DNA from: Rhyacophila brunnea
Taxonomy: Eukaryota; Arthropoda; Insecta; Trichoptera; Rhyacophilidae
NCBI GenBank assembly: GCA_022495005.1
Contig: JAGYXB010001049.1
Location: 248,001 to 312,000 of the forward strand
DNA length: 64,000 bases
Direction: 5' to 3'
In this document: in pieces, positions 11,299 through 23,444 of the stretch
Numbering within the stretch: the stretch's first letter is position 1
Layout: the number at the start of each line of letters is the position of its first letter
Program-made: the position numbers and the translations under genes
Notes under the pieces: generated by a model
The model's input: the letters and a program-made list of their open reading frames with translations, nothing else
Database searches by the model: none
What the model was told of the DNA's origin: nothing

Positions 11299-14200
11299 GT
11301 TGTATATTCAATATATATAATGTTACATCATCAAATGTTGTGTCTTATTTGTTGAATAAAAGAAATAGTTTATTAGTTATATATCAATCAAATAAAACAT
11401 AACTTTTTATATACCCCTAAAAATATCAGTCCTACGAGTAGTTAACTTAAAAAGTGAAACGTCATAATAATATGTACAGTCATCGTTATTAGGTACTTTA
11501 TTTTTTAATATCACTTAATCCTCATAAATAATGCGGATTGTTTAATATTTTAATTATTACAATGTCTTTTCTGCCAATATTTCACAATAGTTAATACCAT
11601 TAAAGTGGTTAATCGTGGCTACCCCCTTTACAATTAAGAAAATATATAATTGTTATTATAATACCAACAGTTTTAAATCATAGTGTTTAACTTTATTTTA
11701 TTCAAGTATTTAGTACCAACTTATCGACAATAACGATGAAAATGTATAATCATCCAATTTCAGAAAATAAAACTGAATAAAACAAATCGTTATGTTATTG
11801 ATAGCATGTGAATTTCTTTATGGGCGTATTGTAGACAACGTCTTATGCCTGTTTAATAAGAATAAATCACTTTGCAATCACCTATACTAATTATTATTGT
11901 AGCCTCCATAGCAGAGCAGACGAAACATTCCTGAAGAAACATAAATTTTCTTGGAAGTTCGCTGAACTTTGTGTGCTTATCAAGGTTTAGGCACAGGGGT
12001 CTTCGCTCAAACTATGGAATATCAAATTTTCTTACTTTTACCAAGTATTTGTTGATTCTACGGCTGATAAATGAGTATTATAAATCAATATGACATATTC
12101 ATAATATTTATCTTACGTTTTTCCACATTTTCACGATGTTAAGGATAGGTAATATATTTCTACCTTTAAATACTTATTCTAAAACATATAAGTATATGAA
12201 AATAACACATAAATTGTATCATACACAGTTGATTTATTATGTGTTCATCAATTACCTCATAAGAGTAAATAAATTTTAAATGCATTTATATTAAATCATG
12301 AAGACCACAAATAAATCAAATGTATATAAAGACAGATAAGAGGGTGTGGTGTAATAGAGATCGTCGAGCTAGTGAAATGTCGATTTATTATCCCTCGTTG
12401 AATGGGTAATCGCTGAACTAACGTTGGTAGTCATACGGTGGTTTGGTTTGGCGCAAGTCCGTGGCAGTTAAAAATTGAAGAAAAACAAGAAGAATAGAAG
12501 GAGTTTTTGTGGGTAAACTGCCGGAGTAGTGAATCGACTAAGACCGATGATGATATTTCAATCAATTAAATTGTATTTTGAACCGGTATAGTAATTGGGT
12601 ATTTTGTGTAGTTATCTCGCTCCCTTTCTTTAATTAATTAAATTACCGACCAAATCTCTAGGAAGCCCTATAATTTACTTACTTCAATATCTCCTAATAT
12701 AGACTCCAATAATGTGTACCTAGCTAAAATTTATATCCGTATATCAAGTTTATACAATATACGTGTTCTTCATAACTATTTTTAGTAAACTAGAGCCATT
12801 TACCGTCCACTTTTTTCCCAAACGCTATCATGTCGTGCACCCTTGTATATTTCGTTATTCAATATGATTATATATTTCTACTCCTTACGCATTATGTCCA
12901 GTATTCACATTTCCATACCATGTTAATAATATATATTTGATTTATTAATGATAATCTCAATAACATATTATTAACTTTAATAAAAACGCAAAATTCATTA
13001 AAATTAATAATACACAATGAATTAACAGTAAACACAATTAAAGATACAGTATATATTATTCAGATATATGCAATATAAATATTACATACACGTATAATAA
13101 TATAAATACTATCACATATTATACCACTGAGCATCTTGAAATGTTCGCTGCCGCGCTGACTGATAGGTACCTATATTATTTTAGCATTCAGCTTCCGGGA
13201 TGAGCATAATGGTATCACCATCATTATCAATTCCCATTCCAAACAACGAAGGTCCTGACCTTCTCTAACATACACAGTAAATATTTACTTATTTATATCT
13301 GGTGTCAATATTTCACAAATGTTCTTTTAATAATAATTAAAATGCAACATAGAGGGTTATAAAGATATTCAACAAGCTCAATTTACAAAGTTGAACAAGC
13401 GAAATTCTAATAAAAAAAATCGTGGACAGTCACCTACTATTGCAGGAGAGACAAGAATATAATTTAATCATTTGTTTATGTTATGGCTATCTCTCATCTA
13501 ATAATAATATTTTTTTTTCCTGTGCGTACAAATTTAATTATCTGTGAGATTTGTAACAAACTTTTTACCTTCATAGTCTGGCGAATTCCAGGAAGGTAGA
13601 GCGTATCTGCGATCGTACCCCGCCATCAGCTAATGCCTGCGTCTAATGACGCTCGGAAGTCGTACAAGACTGCATAAATTATTGTATTTATATCACGCTG
13701 TAATTGTTTTTATTTTAAAATGAAAATCGTTTACGCCATAACCTTGATTATCAGATTTGTCCTAAAACATCATCACCCATTGATGATAATCAACATAATA
13801 AATGGAAATGAAGTTAGTCAACCCTTTCGTTGCTTTTTGTGATTGCTTTGAAAAGACAAATTATTTTTCCTTATAAAGAAACTTTTAGGAATATATTTGT
13901 ATCAAATCTACGATATTGATTAGTATCTTATCTATTCAAAATATAAATTTCGACAAAAATATCAGATTGGCCATATTTTCAAACTGCCCGCATTAAATTT
14001 TCATGTTCGGGAAAGCCATGACCCTCGCTGTTTTGAATAGCCATCGACGATGATGATGGTATACTTCTATACTATCCGTCCCATGAGGGTAAATTTTGCA
14101 AAGTAGGCTCTACGAAGGAAAACGCGGAAATGACACTGTAATGCGAAGCAGTGCTACAATTTACGCAGGGTGATTTCTGCAAATCGACGTCACTTCTCAC

Positions 14201-14521
14201 GGCGATTGCGACAAAAACGAGAGAGGAGGGGGATATATCACTGGGTATGATAATGTGGCTTCCACAACTCGCCAACAGCAAATGATTTACTACGACAAAA
14301 TATAATTACTTATTAATTATTCTTACATACTAATAAAAACGTAGAAGAATGCATAACGAATTAACTAATTCGTCGATACATCAATTCAATAACAAAAACT
14401 GACGTCAAACAAAACTTCAGCGATGTTTACAGGGAAACCACAGATTTCTCCATCTGAAAGAAAATTCAGCATTTGGATTGAGAATACTCCTTGCTTATTC
14501 TTTTTTAATGTGGTAAGACCG
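11299..14521. other. AT-rich intergenic DNA
   Basis: Slightly GC-richer patches at 12330-12560, 13560-13680 and 13985-14290 stand out but give no frame, domain or repeat match I can support. A 69-codon minus-strand frame at 14072-14281 is unrecognised and has no splice or promoter context. Confidence 0.4.
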
Positions 14522-14893
14522 TACTGCAGTGAAACGGCAAATAATTTTCAACAGTAGGTGCAACGAAATTTCTCACTAGTCACCGATCGGAGACAGACAG
14601 TCGAGGTGTCTGCACGTCAATTTGTTTTGTCATGGCGTCGGATGAAAATATTCTTAAATCGTGTAAAGATGACTAAAAAACTTTACGTATCTACTTAAAA
14701 AAGAAAACCAGTCAATGAATATACTATTATTACTATTAATATAATAATAAACATAACATTAAATGGACGCATGTTGGATTTTTATGACAAATTATATTTC
14801 GTTCGGCACGCGTTATTTGCACAATCCACGCATCGCCTAGCCACGATCTTTTTAGACCATGCTGCAACTGAAGTTATAGCCTTAACGGTAAAT
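14522..14893 (+). repeat. 370-bp interspersed direct repeat, copy 2
   Basis: Second copy of the repeat at 5826-6197 in the same orientation, about 8.7 kb away. Substitutions and small gaps are scattered, with the most variable part near 14575-14640. Both copies lack any shared intact frame. Confidence 0.75.
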
Positions 14894-15149
14894 TCATGGT
14901 GGAAATGCATTGTATTATTAATTTAATTTAATAAAACGCAAATTTTTATCGTACTTATTCAACTTTTATTTAATATCTGAACCGGTTTCATCCGCCTCAA
15001 TTTACGTTTCATTAAATTAAGTTAATAATAAACAACCCTTTCTTCACTGTATAGTTTTCTCATCTCGAGCAATCCGCTATCGGCGGTCGGCCACCACCAG
15101 GGTTCGGTTTATTATTTGCTACTTGCTCGGTAGACCTATAACGATGATC

Positions 15150-15330
15150 TTTCCTTGGATAATGTTATGGGTAGTGCTGTATTTTATCATCTCACAATGT
15201 GGCCGAGGTACTGTAATCTTGAGGACATAAACATTTGTTACTCGATCAGCTCAATTTTGAGGATGCGTCTATACAGCCATATTTTATAAAGCCTCAATTT
15301 TATTATACGTGACATCAATTCATACATAGT
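15150..15330 (+). repeat. Repeat Y, uninterrupted copy
   Basis: Shares CTTTCCTTGGATAAT and then TTTTGAGGATGC-TCTA-A-AGC-CATATT and AAGCCTCAA with the sequence flanking the mariner at 26281-27582. Here there is no insertion between AGC and CATATT (about 15277-15278), so this copy shows what the mariner target looked like before insertion. Confidence 0.55.
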
Positions 15331-15688
15331 AAAAAAAGCAATGAATTTAAATTAACACACAGTAAATATTTCAATACGCTGACGAACGATTTGGCATGCA
15401 AATGTTTTTAGGACATTTCGCAAAAGCTCAACAAAGGCTGTTTTCCTGGCCTACGGCAAGAAGCACCCTCAGTATTCAAGTAAGGTTGTGCAAGAACAAG
15501 GTTTCGAGTGAGCTAGACCCACTTACTCGCAACACTGCTGGAAAATATTTCTTCTGGAGGCTGTACGAGTCACGCCACTTGTTGGATATTTATTTTAGGG
15601 GTACAAATAAACCCTTTTTAAAAAAAGATTTTATGTTTTAGCCAAAAAAAGACTGCTCCATTACGGTTCTTAAATGTGAATTTAGTAA

Positions 15689-15752
15689 GGTCGTCATCAT
15701 CATGAGCCGAAGCATATTGTCTATTAAATGAATGCCTCCTCTAACACAAGGC
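15689..15752 (-). mobile_element. LINE 3' end, short truncated copy
   Basis: On the minus strand it reads TTAGAGGAGGCATTCATTTA and then CTCATGATGATGACG. Many insect LINEs end with an LEEAF/Y-QQW-like codon series and a (GAT)n tail. A similar end at 29993-30075 on the plus strand supports this. Only the last few dozen bases remain. Confidence 0.5.
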
Positions 15753-18700
15753 TCGCATACAGAAAACTGGTTTTGGGGTGGGGTAAATTTTCCTTTTTTT
15801 TATTGATTATTTATTTAGAATATTGAGGCGATTGAAGGGGGCAGGAAAAACCTAACACGTGCCACTGACTTTCGCATTTATTCAGCTTTTTTTCACGTAC
15901 ATTCTTCATACTCAGATACTTAACACTTTGAGTCTAGTGATAAACACCTGAACCTATGAGTTATTGCGAGCTGACCCGTCCATAAGTGGCTATCGAATGC
16001 GCCTGACTTAAGAGTCATACTATCTATTAGGATCGTTAGTGCCCATTTGTGTCATTCGCGCTGTCTTGCCCTTTAAATATGCCGCATCAGTATACTAAAG
16101 CAAATACCAATTTATGAGTGCCACGGGTCTTGCGTGTGGTAGAATGCCGAAAAAAGTGGAGCCAATACGTTCAGAATGCTTTTTTGACATTCAAATCATC
16201 CGGGTCACGATCCTCAGTCATGAGGTCCTGATGAAGAAAAATAAGAAGTAATATACAATTTATCTAAATAATTTAAATTTCTTCCATTTCTTAGGACGTT
16301 CATTTTAAGACTACTTAGCTACTTATTTCAGCGAGTTCCTACATTTTGCTTTTGATATTTTCTAAATCTTGCGATAAAATTACTATATTTTCTTCTGCGA
16401 AGTAGTGCACATTATTTATTACTCTCCATTTAATATTTATATATGTTCCTTTGTCACTCCAATCATAATGCCGGAATAAGTCTTCAGGGGTTGCTGTACA
16501 TAAGTTTGATATGATTGTATCACCGTATAGAACTCCTTTTCTGTCGTATGTATTAAATTTCTCTAACTCTCACTTCGACAGTTAGGTACTTAATTCAGTT
16601 GTGTTTTTAAATCGGAAAATGTATATTCGTTATACAGGAATAGTCTTTATAATGTATGCAGGTATATCGCATGTATATTATGCCGTAAATAGCGATGTAG
16701 TTCCAGGAATACCTAACAGACAATCGTGAAATAAAAACACTGTTATATAAGAATATAGTGAAAAATCTTAAATTGTTTTCATTGGCTCTTTTTTAAACCG
16801 AAACTCTGAATACTCTGTATCAAATATTTTGAGGCCCTGATCTTCTCTTCCATATTACGGACCCTATAGCCTATGGGCCCGTAATATCGATTTCATCCTT
16901 ATTTTCAATGGCATACTATTTGAAAATCCATATTACTTGCGAAAAGTTATTTCTGTAGAGTGTATTGTGAAAACATTTTTATTAAAATGTACCGGAAGTC
17001 AATGTGATCAAAAGCAAACGTACCTAATAAACAAACTAAATAGATTTCAGTTATTACGTGTCCTTCCTGAATCGTTCTAGCAATATCTTATAAAGGATTA
17101 TAGTACTGACTTCCTTAGTCAATAAAATCTAAGGAAACGTGACAGTTATAATAATAACATCTCACTTACAATTAATAGTGCTCTACTTACACAGTAACAA
17201 TAAATAATACATACTATTCAATATTAAAAGAGTGTTTTATATTAGCTGTGAAATAAATTTCAAGGATCATTTTTTGGGATGTAGAACTTCCATATACATA
17301 ATCCAATGGTAAAGCTCGTAGGCACCCAAACACCCATAAATATGTAGGTATATCGTGAGCCTCAACTGCATATTATGCTGTTGATTAATCCATCCCTTGG
17401 ACCTTGAGTGCCGATGAATCCAAACCACTGAGTATTTTCTTGAGATATGTGCCCCAGCTGTGTGAGCTTCTTTGTGTGACTTTCTGCCAGCCACCAAACA
17501 CTGGTCGAAATGCGCTATATACGGAACTCTGTAGTGAGAACTATCTCTGACAATGTGACATAGTGTTGATAACTATAGTTTTTTTTGTATTTGTATGGTA
17601 TCTTATATAACCTGCCGACATAGATATCAGTGAATGAATGAATTACTGATCTGAAGATCGTCGGCGATTTCAAAGTGGATGAAACTGGTCTTGACCGTTC
17701 TCAAATAAGTCAGCCAAGTACTTACGATATGCTTTGTCTTTCTTTTAGTTAACAATTAAACTGTATTGCCAATTTATAATAGTTTACAATTGAAATTATT
17801 AGAATAAGCACACCTTAGATAAGCTCAACTTTTATTTGAGGGTAAATGATAGTAAAAAATCATTAAGATACAACCTTCAAAATCAACTTACATAATAGTT
17901 AATACAGCATGATGATGCCGTTAATTAATCAAACTATAAATAATAATATAAAGTATTAATATATATTGACATCCACACATAAATCACTATGATTGTCTTT
18001 ATACTAGGCCAATATTCGACAAATATAATTAAGTATAGGAATTGTCAAATTATATAAAGGATATAAAATAGGCTTTACTTACTGGCCATTCATAATATCT
18101 TCAGGTGCGACTAATCGTACGGTTTAAGCATCTCATAGCAATTTGCGACAACGATTATTAATTAGTTTGACAAGCTTTATGCACCTATGCCTGGAAAAGG
18201 GTGATACCCGTATTCCGAATGGCGAAAGCTATTTTGATAAAAAGAACTTTACAAAATAGCATGCTGTTGTATGTATTATCAACCCCAGTCTCAATCAACT
18301 CTCAGTCAATAGTATCTAATACTCTAAGTGGAAACTCTAATCGCAACGTGAATAAAAATATCCATATATGATAGTGCTTTTAAAAAGCTTAGCTTTAGAG
18401 AAATTTAAAAAGGAAGGAAAAGGCTTTTCTTTTCCGCAAATTTGAAAAGGAAAAGGTCACAAGTGCTGTCACAAAGCACGCAATAAGTAAGAAAATGCGT
18501 ACTTTAACAATTTTATGGTCCTGCGAATATATCTCGATTTATTTTTGGAAGCGTTGCCGTCGTTACTCGTTATGTCATTTTATTTCTTTCTTGCTTGGGT
18601 GCACGCACATGGTGTATCTATCAAAAGGACATTCAAAATTATCCTAAATATTTTTAAATATAATAAGAGAAAGTCTTGTAAAAATTAGTATTAAAACACT

Positions 18701-20378
18701 TGATTACATTTCTGCAACGCAAATAACGCAACCAATTCGTCATAATTTAAAAAAAGAGCCTCCAAACAGTTCAAATTAGACATTAAATTGTACCAAAAAT
18801 CTATAAAAATACGCGTATTTCTATTAAATTGGTATTTTTTTATTTAAATAATATCATTTTAGATTTCCAAAAATAAACGCTCGACTATCATTCAACAATT
18901 TTAAACTCAATGACGTCACGTGAGAGTAGGCAGATCATGCGTTGCTAAGAGACGGCAAATTAAGACAGAAAATGCAAATATACTTATTTTTCAAGTTATA
19001 CTTCTTTTGGTGCGTTTGGGAAAACAGATTAGAGTATATTTTTGGCGTGTGACGGAAGTTGCGCGCGCTGATGCAACACATAATTTATTATTATGATTAT
19101 ATTCATTTCGGTCTCAGAGGTATATGCGCATGCGCATAGTGTCATTTATTTAGTCGTTCAATACAACCAAATAAACAGCACGTGTTGTAAACATAACCAA
19201 TATTGTGTTATAATAAATATATATGTTTATAAACAAATTTCTGGAGACTAACATTCTACACTGTTAATTAATTAATATTCATAAAACTTTATTTATATTG
19301 GAGTGTATATTTATTTTTTATTGTAAAGATTATGTATCAAGATTTGAGGCTATATGTATGTAAGTATTATTAATGAGTAAAATTATATATCAATAAATTA
19401 ATAAATTTTGTGAATGTTGAGTTGGTAAATAATTCAAAAAATATATTAAAATTTGATTTTTTTATTAATTCATCATTGGCACTTCTGAATCGATTATAAC
19501 CACTGTATGGAAAAGATGAGTTTTGGTCCCATACAATAATTAAATTACAATTATTTTCATATATCACAGCTATATGAGACACAGATGAATCACGTACGTT
19601 TTCATCAACTCTCAACTTTCATAGACTCAGGTAACGGCTTATTTGTTGTTTTGTTACGCTAAAGAAGTGTAATTTCTAACGCGCGTACATAGTAGATACA
19701 CACACCGATTTTTTTATAGTAAAGGGTATTTTTTAAGCCCGGTGGAACTTGAAATTATAAAAAATAAAACAAATAATTATCTTTCAATCATTTTATTTAT
19801 TCAAAAGATCAATACATGGAATTAACATCTGAAAATTATTTCGGGAAAATGCCACCACAGTTTTCCTTGACAATGTGCATTTTGGGCGTCCAATTTTGTT
19901 CAAATTTCTCCAGCGCTACTGGCCGTAGTTATATCACAAACAATACGAACAATATAGGCTTCAAAGTGCATAATTTTTTTCTGGTTTCACATCCAATGAA
20001 TTTATATAGCCCTACAAGAATTTCTTCAGAGGTATCAAATAGTATGACCTTGGAAGTCGAGTAACAGGTCCATTTCCCAAAATCAACTTATCACCAAATT
20101 TTTAAAAAGATAACATACGCGTCACAAAGACATTGTGATTGTTCATCTAAATATGTTGACAATATTTATACATGTTCAGCATAATCCGCAAACTTACCTA
20201 TTAAATTTGTAAAAACCTAGATCGTCTATCCAGAGTATAATATATAGGTACTTGTAGTGTACGTGTACGTTTTTCTTATCTCGTATTCTTATTTGTCCGG
20301 TGGTTCTTTGTCCGGTACAAATCTTGCAATCGATTTTTAACTAATTTCCCGACTAGCTAGACACTTTAAACTTTTAGA
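15753..20378. other. AT-rich intergenic DNA, nothing firm
   Basis: Minus-strand frames at 17267-17497 and 19370-19615 and a plus-strand frame at 19816-20064 have no recognised domains. The block 18900-19100 has a TGACGTCACGTGA palindrome-like site and GCGCGCGC but no frame. No gene is claimed. Confidence 0.35.
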
Positions 20379-20829
20379 ATATCGTCGTTGCACAAAAAAA
20401 AACCTCCAATGTGCCATTTTTACGAAAATTGGTTTTTGATGCAAAAATATTCTACGATTTTTTCTGCATCGTTGACAAGAACCTCCAATGTGATATCACT
20501 TTTTGGTTTAAAGTTATTTTCGAAAAACTAAACCTCTAATGTGATGGGTCTCATATTTAAAAGTGGATAAATCTCCGATGTGCTGACTTATCACATTGGA
20601 GGTATTGTTGTGCACGCACTCGGCACATCGGAGCTAATGAGTTATACGCTAACATTGCGCCGGTAAACTATCAGTTGCTAAATGTGTGTTATTCGTGATA
20701 TAAATAAGCTGTTATTCTAGATATTATTGCAGAGATACTTTGAAGTAAGTTATTTTTATGATTTACATGTATTATTCATCAATTTCGTCGTCCTTCTTTT
20801 TGTTTTAATGCTTAATGCTTTTAATGCTT

Positions 20830-20960
20830 ATTTCTTTTATTGTAAAACTGATGAACATTATCGATCATTTTAACAACTGAAATAGTGTTATTAATATTAC
20901 TCTGATAAACTGCAGTACTATTAAATTCAAAATGATTTTTTAAAACTGTTTTTTTTCTTT
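20830..20960 (+). repeat. Internal duplication within the TIR element, unit 1
   Basis: About 131 bp from ATTTCTTTTATTGTAAAAC to AACTGTTTTTTTTCTTT. It recurs with few changes at 21053-21192, 223 bp downstream. Confidence 0.8.
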
Positions 20961-21052
20961 ATCTCAAAACAACAATGACAACGCATAATAAATATCTCCA
21001 ATGTGCCAAAATTGTGCAACACTTACCTCCTATGTGACAGTGTTAACATGTT

Positions 21053-21192
21053 ATTTCTTTTATTGTAAAACTGATAAACATTATCGATCATTTTAACAAT
21101 TGAAATAGTGTAATTAATATTACTCCAATAAACTGCAGTACTATTAAATTAAAAATCATTCTCTTGATTTTTTAAAACTGTTTTTTGTCTTT
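21053..21192 (+). repeat. Internal duplication within the TIR element, unit 2
   Basis: Copy of 20830-20960 with a short insertion (CATTCTCTT) before the final GATTTTTTAAAACTG. Each unit is followed by one CTCCRATGTG-type motif, the second being the right TIR itself. Confidence 0.8.
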
Positions 21193-21227
21193 GCACATCG
21201 GAGGTTTTTTTTGTGCAACGACGATAT

Positions 21228-22625
21228 ATCAGAACACGATGCCAATGCATTTTTTAATACTTTTATCCATCTTTAAGTAGAATTGAATTCATTTTCAGTT
21301 AATTCTGTTTTGTATGAAAAGTTATTTCGACACCATTATTGGTTGCTAGGGGAGCAACTAAATTATTAATATATACGTGCTTTACTTTGGAAATCAATAT
21401 GACATGTCAAGTACAAATTTTTTTGATCGTTTAAGCTAGTCATGTCAAGTTTATATGGTTCAACAGAATTTAAAAACGTTGTATATAAAAAGTTCTTTTT
21501 ATCTTGTAATTATTTTTATATTTTTCTTCTTATTTTAGGGTTAAATTAGGATAAATTATTGGCTTCCAGTGCGCGCAAAAAAATCTTCATATTATTTAAT
21601 ATGTCCATATATCGGTTAATATATTGTACGGTATGTTATGTAATTCTGACAAAAAAAAACTGCCATATTATGATAATAAAGATATTATTTATTTTACATT
21701 GGCTGTGTTAATCTTTGATAATTATTAAATATATAAGTTCTAAAACAGTGGAAATTAATTTTAATTTATCATTAATTTCCGTTAATCTTTCTGATGAGCG
21801 AGTTTAAAAATATGTAAATTCACAACCTCCTGTGTAGTGCAGTAAGGGATGTGTTAAATCTTTCACATTCTATTTTCCCAAGCAACGTCGAAAACACTAG
21901 AATGAAAAGTTATTGGTAATGTTCTTATAAAACATTTATCATCTTTTCTCGAGAAAAAAAGGCTTACAAAATACCATAAACTCTGTGATAACTACGATAT
22001 ATGAATGTAAAAAAAAACATTTCCGTATAATAAATATAAAGTGTGTATATTAATTATTTGTTGAGTGTGTAAGATACACTAAGATATTTTCATTTATTCT
22101 GTAGGTCTTTTATTTAAAACGGAAAATATATATACATATATTCGTTATAACACTACAACAGGTCATGAGGCCCAATGATAGTTGTGTAGTAGTTAACAAT
22201 ATAAGTGAAACAAACACCCATGTTTGTGATTGATGGGACTTTGAGAAAATCACATATATATAGCCTCCAGATGAAAGGCCAGTGCCTAACGGTCTGGACT
22301 ACGCGGGCCAACCTTTTGAAAATTTAGCTCGAGTGTTCTAATAATCCACTGGCGTATTACGTGCAAAGTCATTTACATCAACTTTTGTTAATAAGTATTG
22401 TTTATAAGCTCTTTTAGTATTTTACTAGATACTTTTGCTAGTTATCAGTCAGTAACATTCACAAGCCTTTGTGATATTAAACTTGAACAAATGCAATAGT
22501 GTAATTATAATTATAATGTGTTTAAAGTCATTTTATTTCGGCATCCACAATTATAAGTAATATTATAATAATATTTTACTTGAAATCCTTAATTTTCAAA
22601 AAATAGAAAAATGTAAATATCTCAA
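21228..22625. other. AT-rich intergenic DNA, nothing recognised
   Basis: A diverged short repeat at 22060-22135 resembles 10671-10745. No gene or element boundary is seen. Confidence 0.4.
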
Positions 22626-22633
22626 ATTATAAC

Positions 22634-23436
22634 TAGGGCCCGGATTTATATGCTAGTGCATGAATTGTTAGGGCTATGAGAGTTTCACAGAAATCTGTTT
22701 TGAAAGACACAGAATCCAAAAATAAAATTTTATTGTGCATATTAATGCATATTTGAGACATTAGAGCATATTTCATAAATAAATGCATATTTTAGAGGTT
22801 TTGAATTTATAATACTAGTTTTTTTAAATTATTTTATCGAAATATAACTAAGTTAATAAGGTAGATAGTTCAGATGCACTTGCATTTTTAATGCCATCTC
22901 CGAGCTGTGGATTTATCAGAAAAAGTGAAATCAACTCGGGCACTGTTTGCCCAATCACCTCTGTAGACGTTGAGAGGTCGTTTTCCGCATATAAACAAAA
23001 TACTGACAGATACCTATGCGGAAAATTTTTATGCCATAGCATAATATTGAAAAAAATATTGTAATTTTTTTTCGGGCAAAAAACAAAAAATAGTATTTAG
23101 GAATAGTTAAGTGTGTCTTTTTTGTTTTTTAAGTTATTTTTGGTTTAGGTACATTGCATTTATTATTCAATTATTTGTACTTGTGAAAAAAACTATTTTG
23201 AAAATTGTAATTGATTAACTTTATATTCATTGTTTGTGTTTTTGTATTATGTTGCAAAATTATTAACTAGTTATTCGATTATTTGTCAGTAATATTGGAT
23301 ATTTACAATTTTTTTCCACAAAAAATGTTAATTTTTACTGCATATTTCTTCGGTTTTAGTGCATATTTTATTGATTTTAAGTGCATACGTGTATGCTTGT
23401 AATCATATTTTTTGTTGCATATAAATCCGCTCCCTA
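22634..23436 (+). mobile_element. Non-autonomous hAT element with 8-bp target duplication
   Basis: Terminal inverted repeats begin TAGGGCCCGGATTTATATGC on the left, with reverse complement TAGGGAGCGGATTTATATGC on the right. Flanks ATTATAAC (22626-22633) and GTTATAAC (23437-23444) form an 8-bp target-site duplication with one mismatch, the hAT hallmark. TGCATATTT-type words recur near both ends. Only a decayed transposase C terminus remains inside. Confidence 0.8.
22870..23064 (+). pseudogene. hAT transposase C-terminal (dimerisation) fragment
   Basis: The plus-strand frame reads through PITSVDVERSFSAYKQNTDRY to a stop at 23062-23064. S-DVERSFSAYK is the signature of the hAT C-terminal dimerisation region, which normally ends a transposase of 600 or more residues. 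Upstream codons (PSCGFIRKSEINSG) also fit the family, but there is no catalytic core, BED zinc finger or start, so this is a remnant left after internal deletion. The lack of the usual residues after the motif suggests further decay. Confidence 0.75.
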
Positions 23437-23444
23437 GTTATAAC

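Larger units (their letters stand above)
20383..21223. mobile_element. Unclassified TIR element with nine copies of a subterminal motif
   Basis: Terminal inverted repeats of about 31 bp (20383-20414 and 21193-21223) begin CGTCGTTGCACAAAAAAAA and run into a CTCCRATGTGC block. They are flanked by ATAT at 20379-20382 and 21224-21227, a likely target-site duplication (TA is also possible). The CTCCRATGTG-type motif occurs at about 20401, 20480, 20531, 20571, 20994 and 21025 (plus) and at 20591, 20622 and 21193 (inverted). Clustered motifs of this kind are what subterminal transposase-binding sites look like. No transposase frame is present, so the element is non-autonomous. I cannot assign a superfamily. 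Confidence 0.8.

Noticed and set aside
15396..15641. An 81-codon plus-strand frame
   Set aside because: No recognisable domain, no splice or promoter context, and no repeat support.
19816..20064. A gene or piggyBac-like fragment on either strand
   Set aside because: The plus frame shows no family features. The minus frame has an internal stop, and the faint FD-TSEEIL resemblance is too short to support a call.
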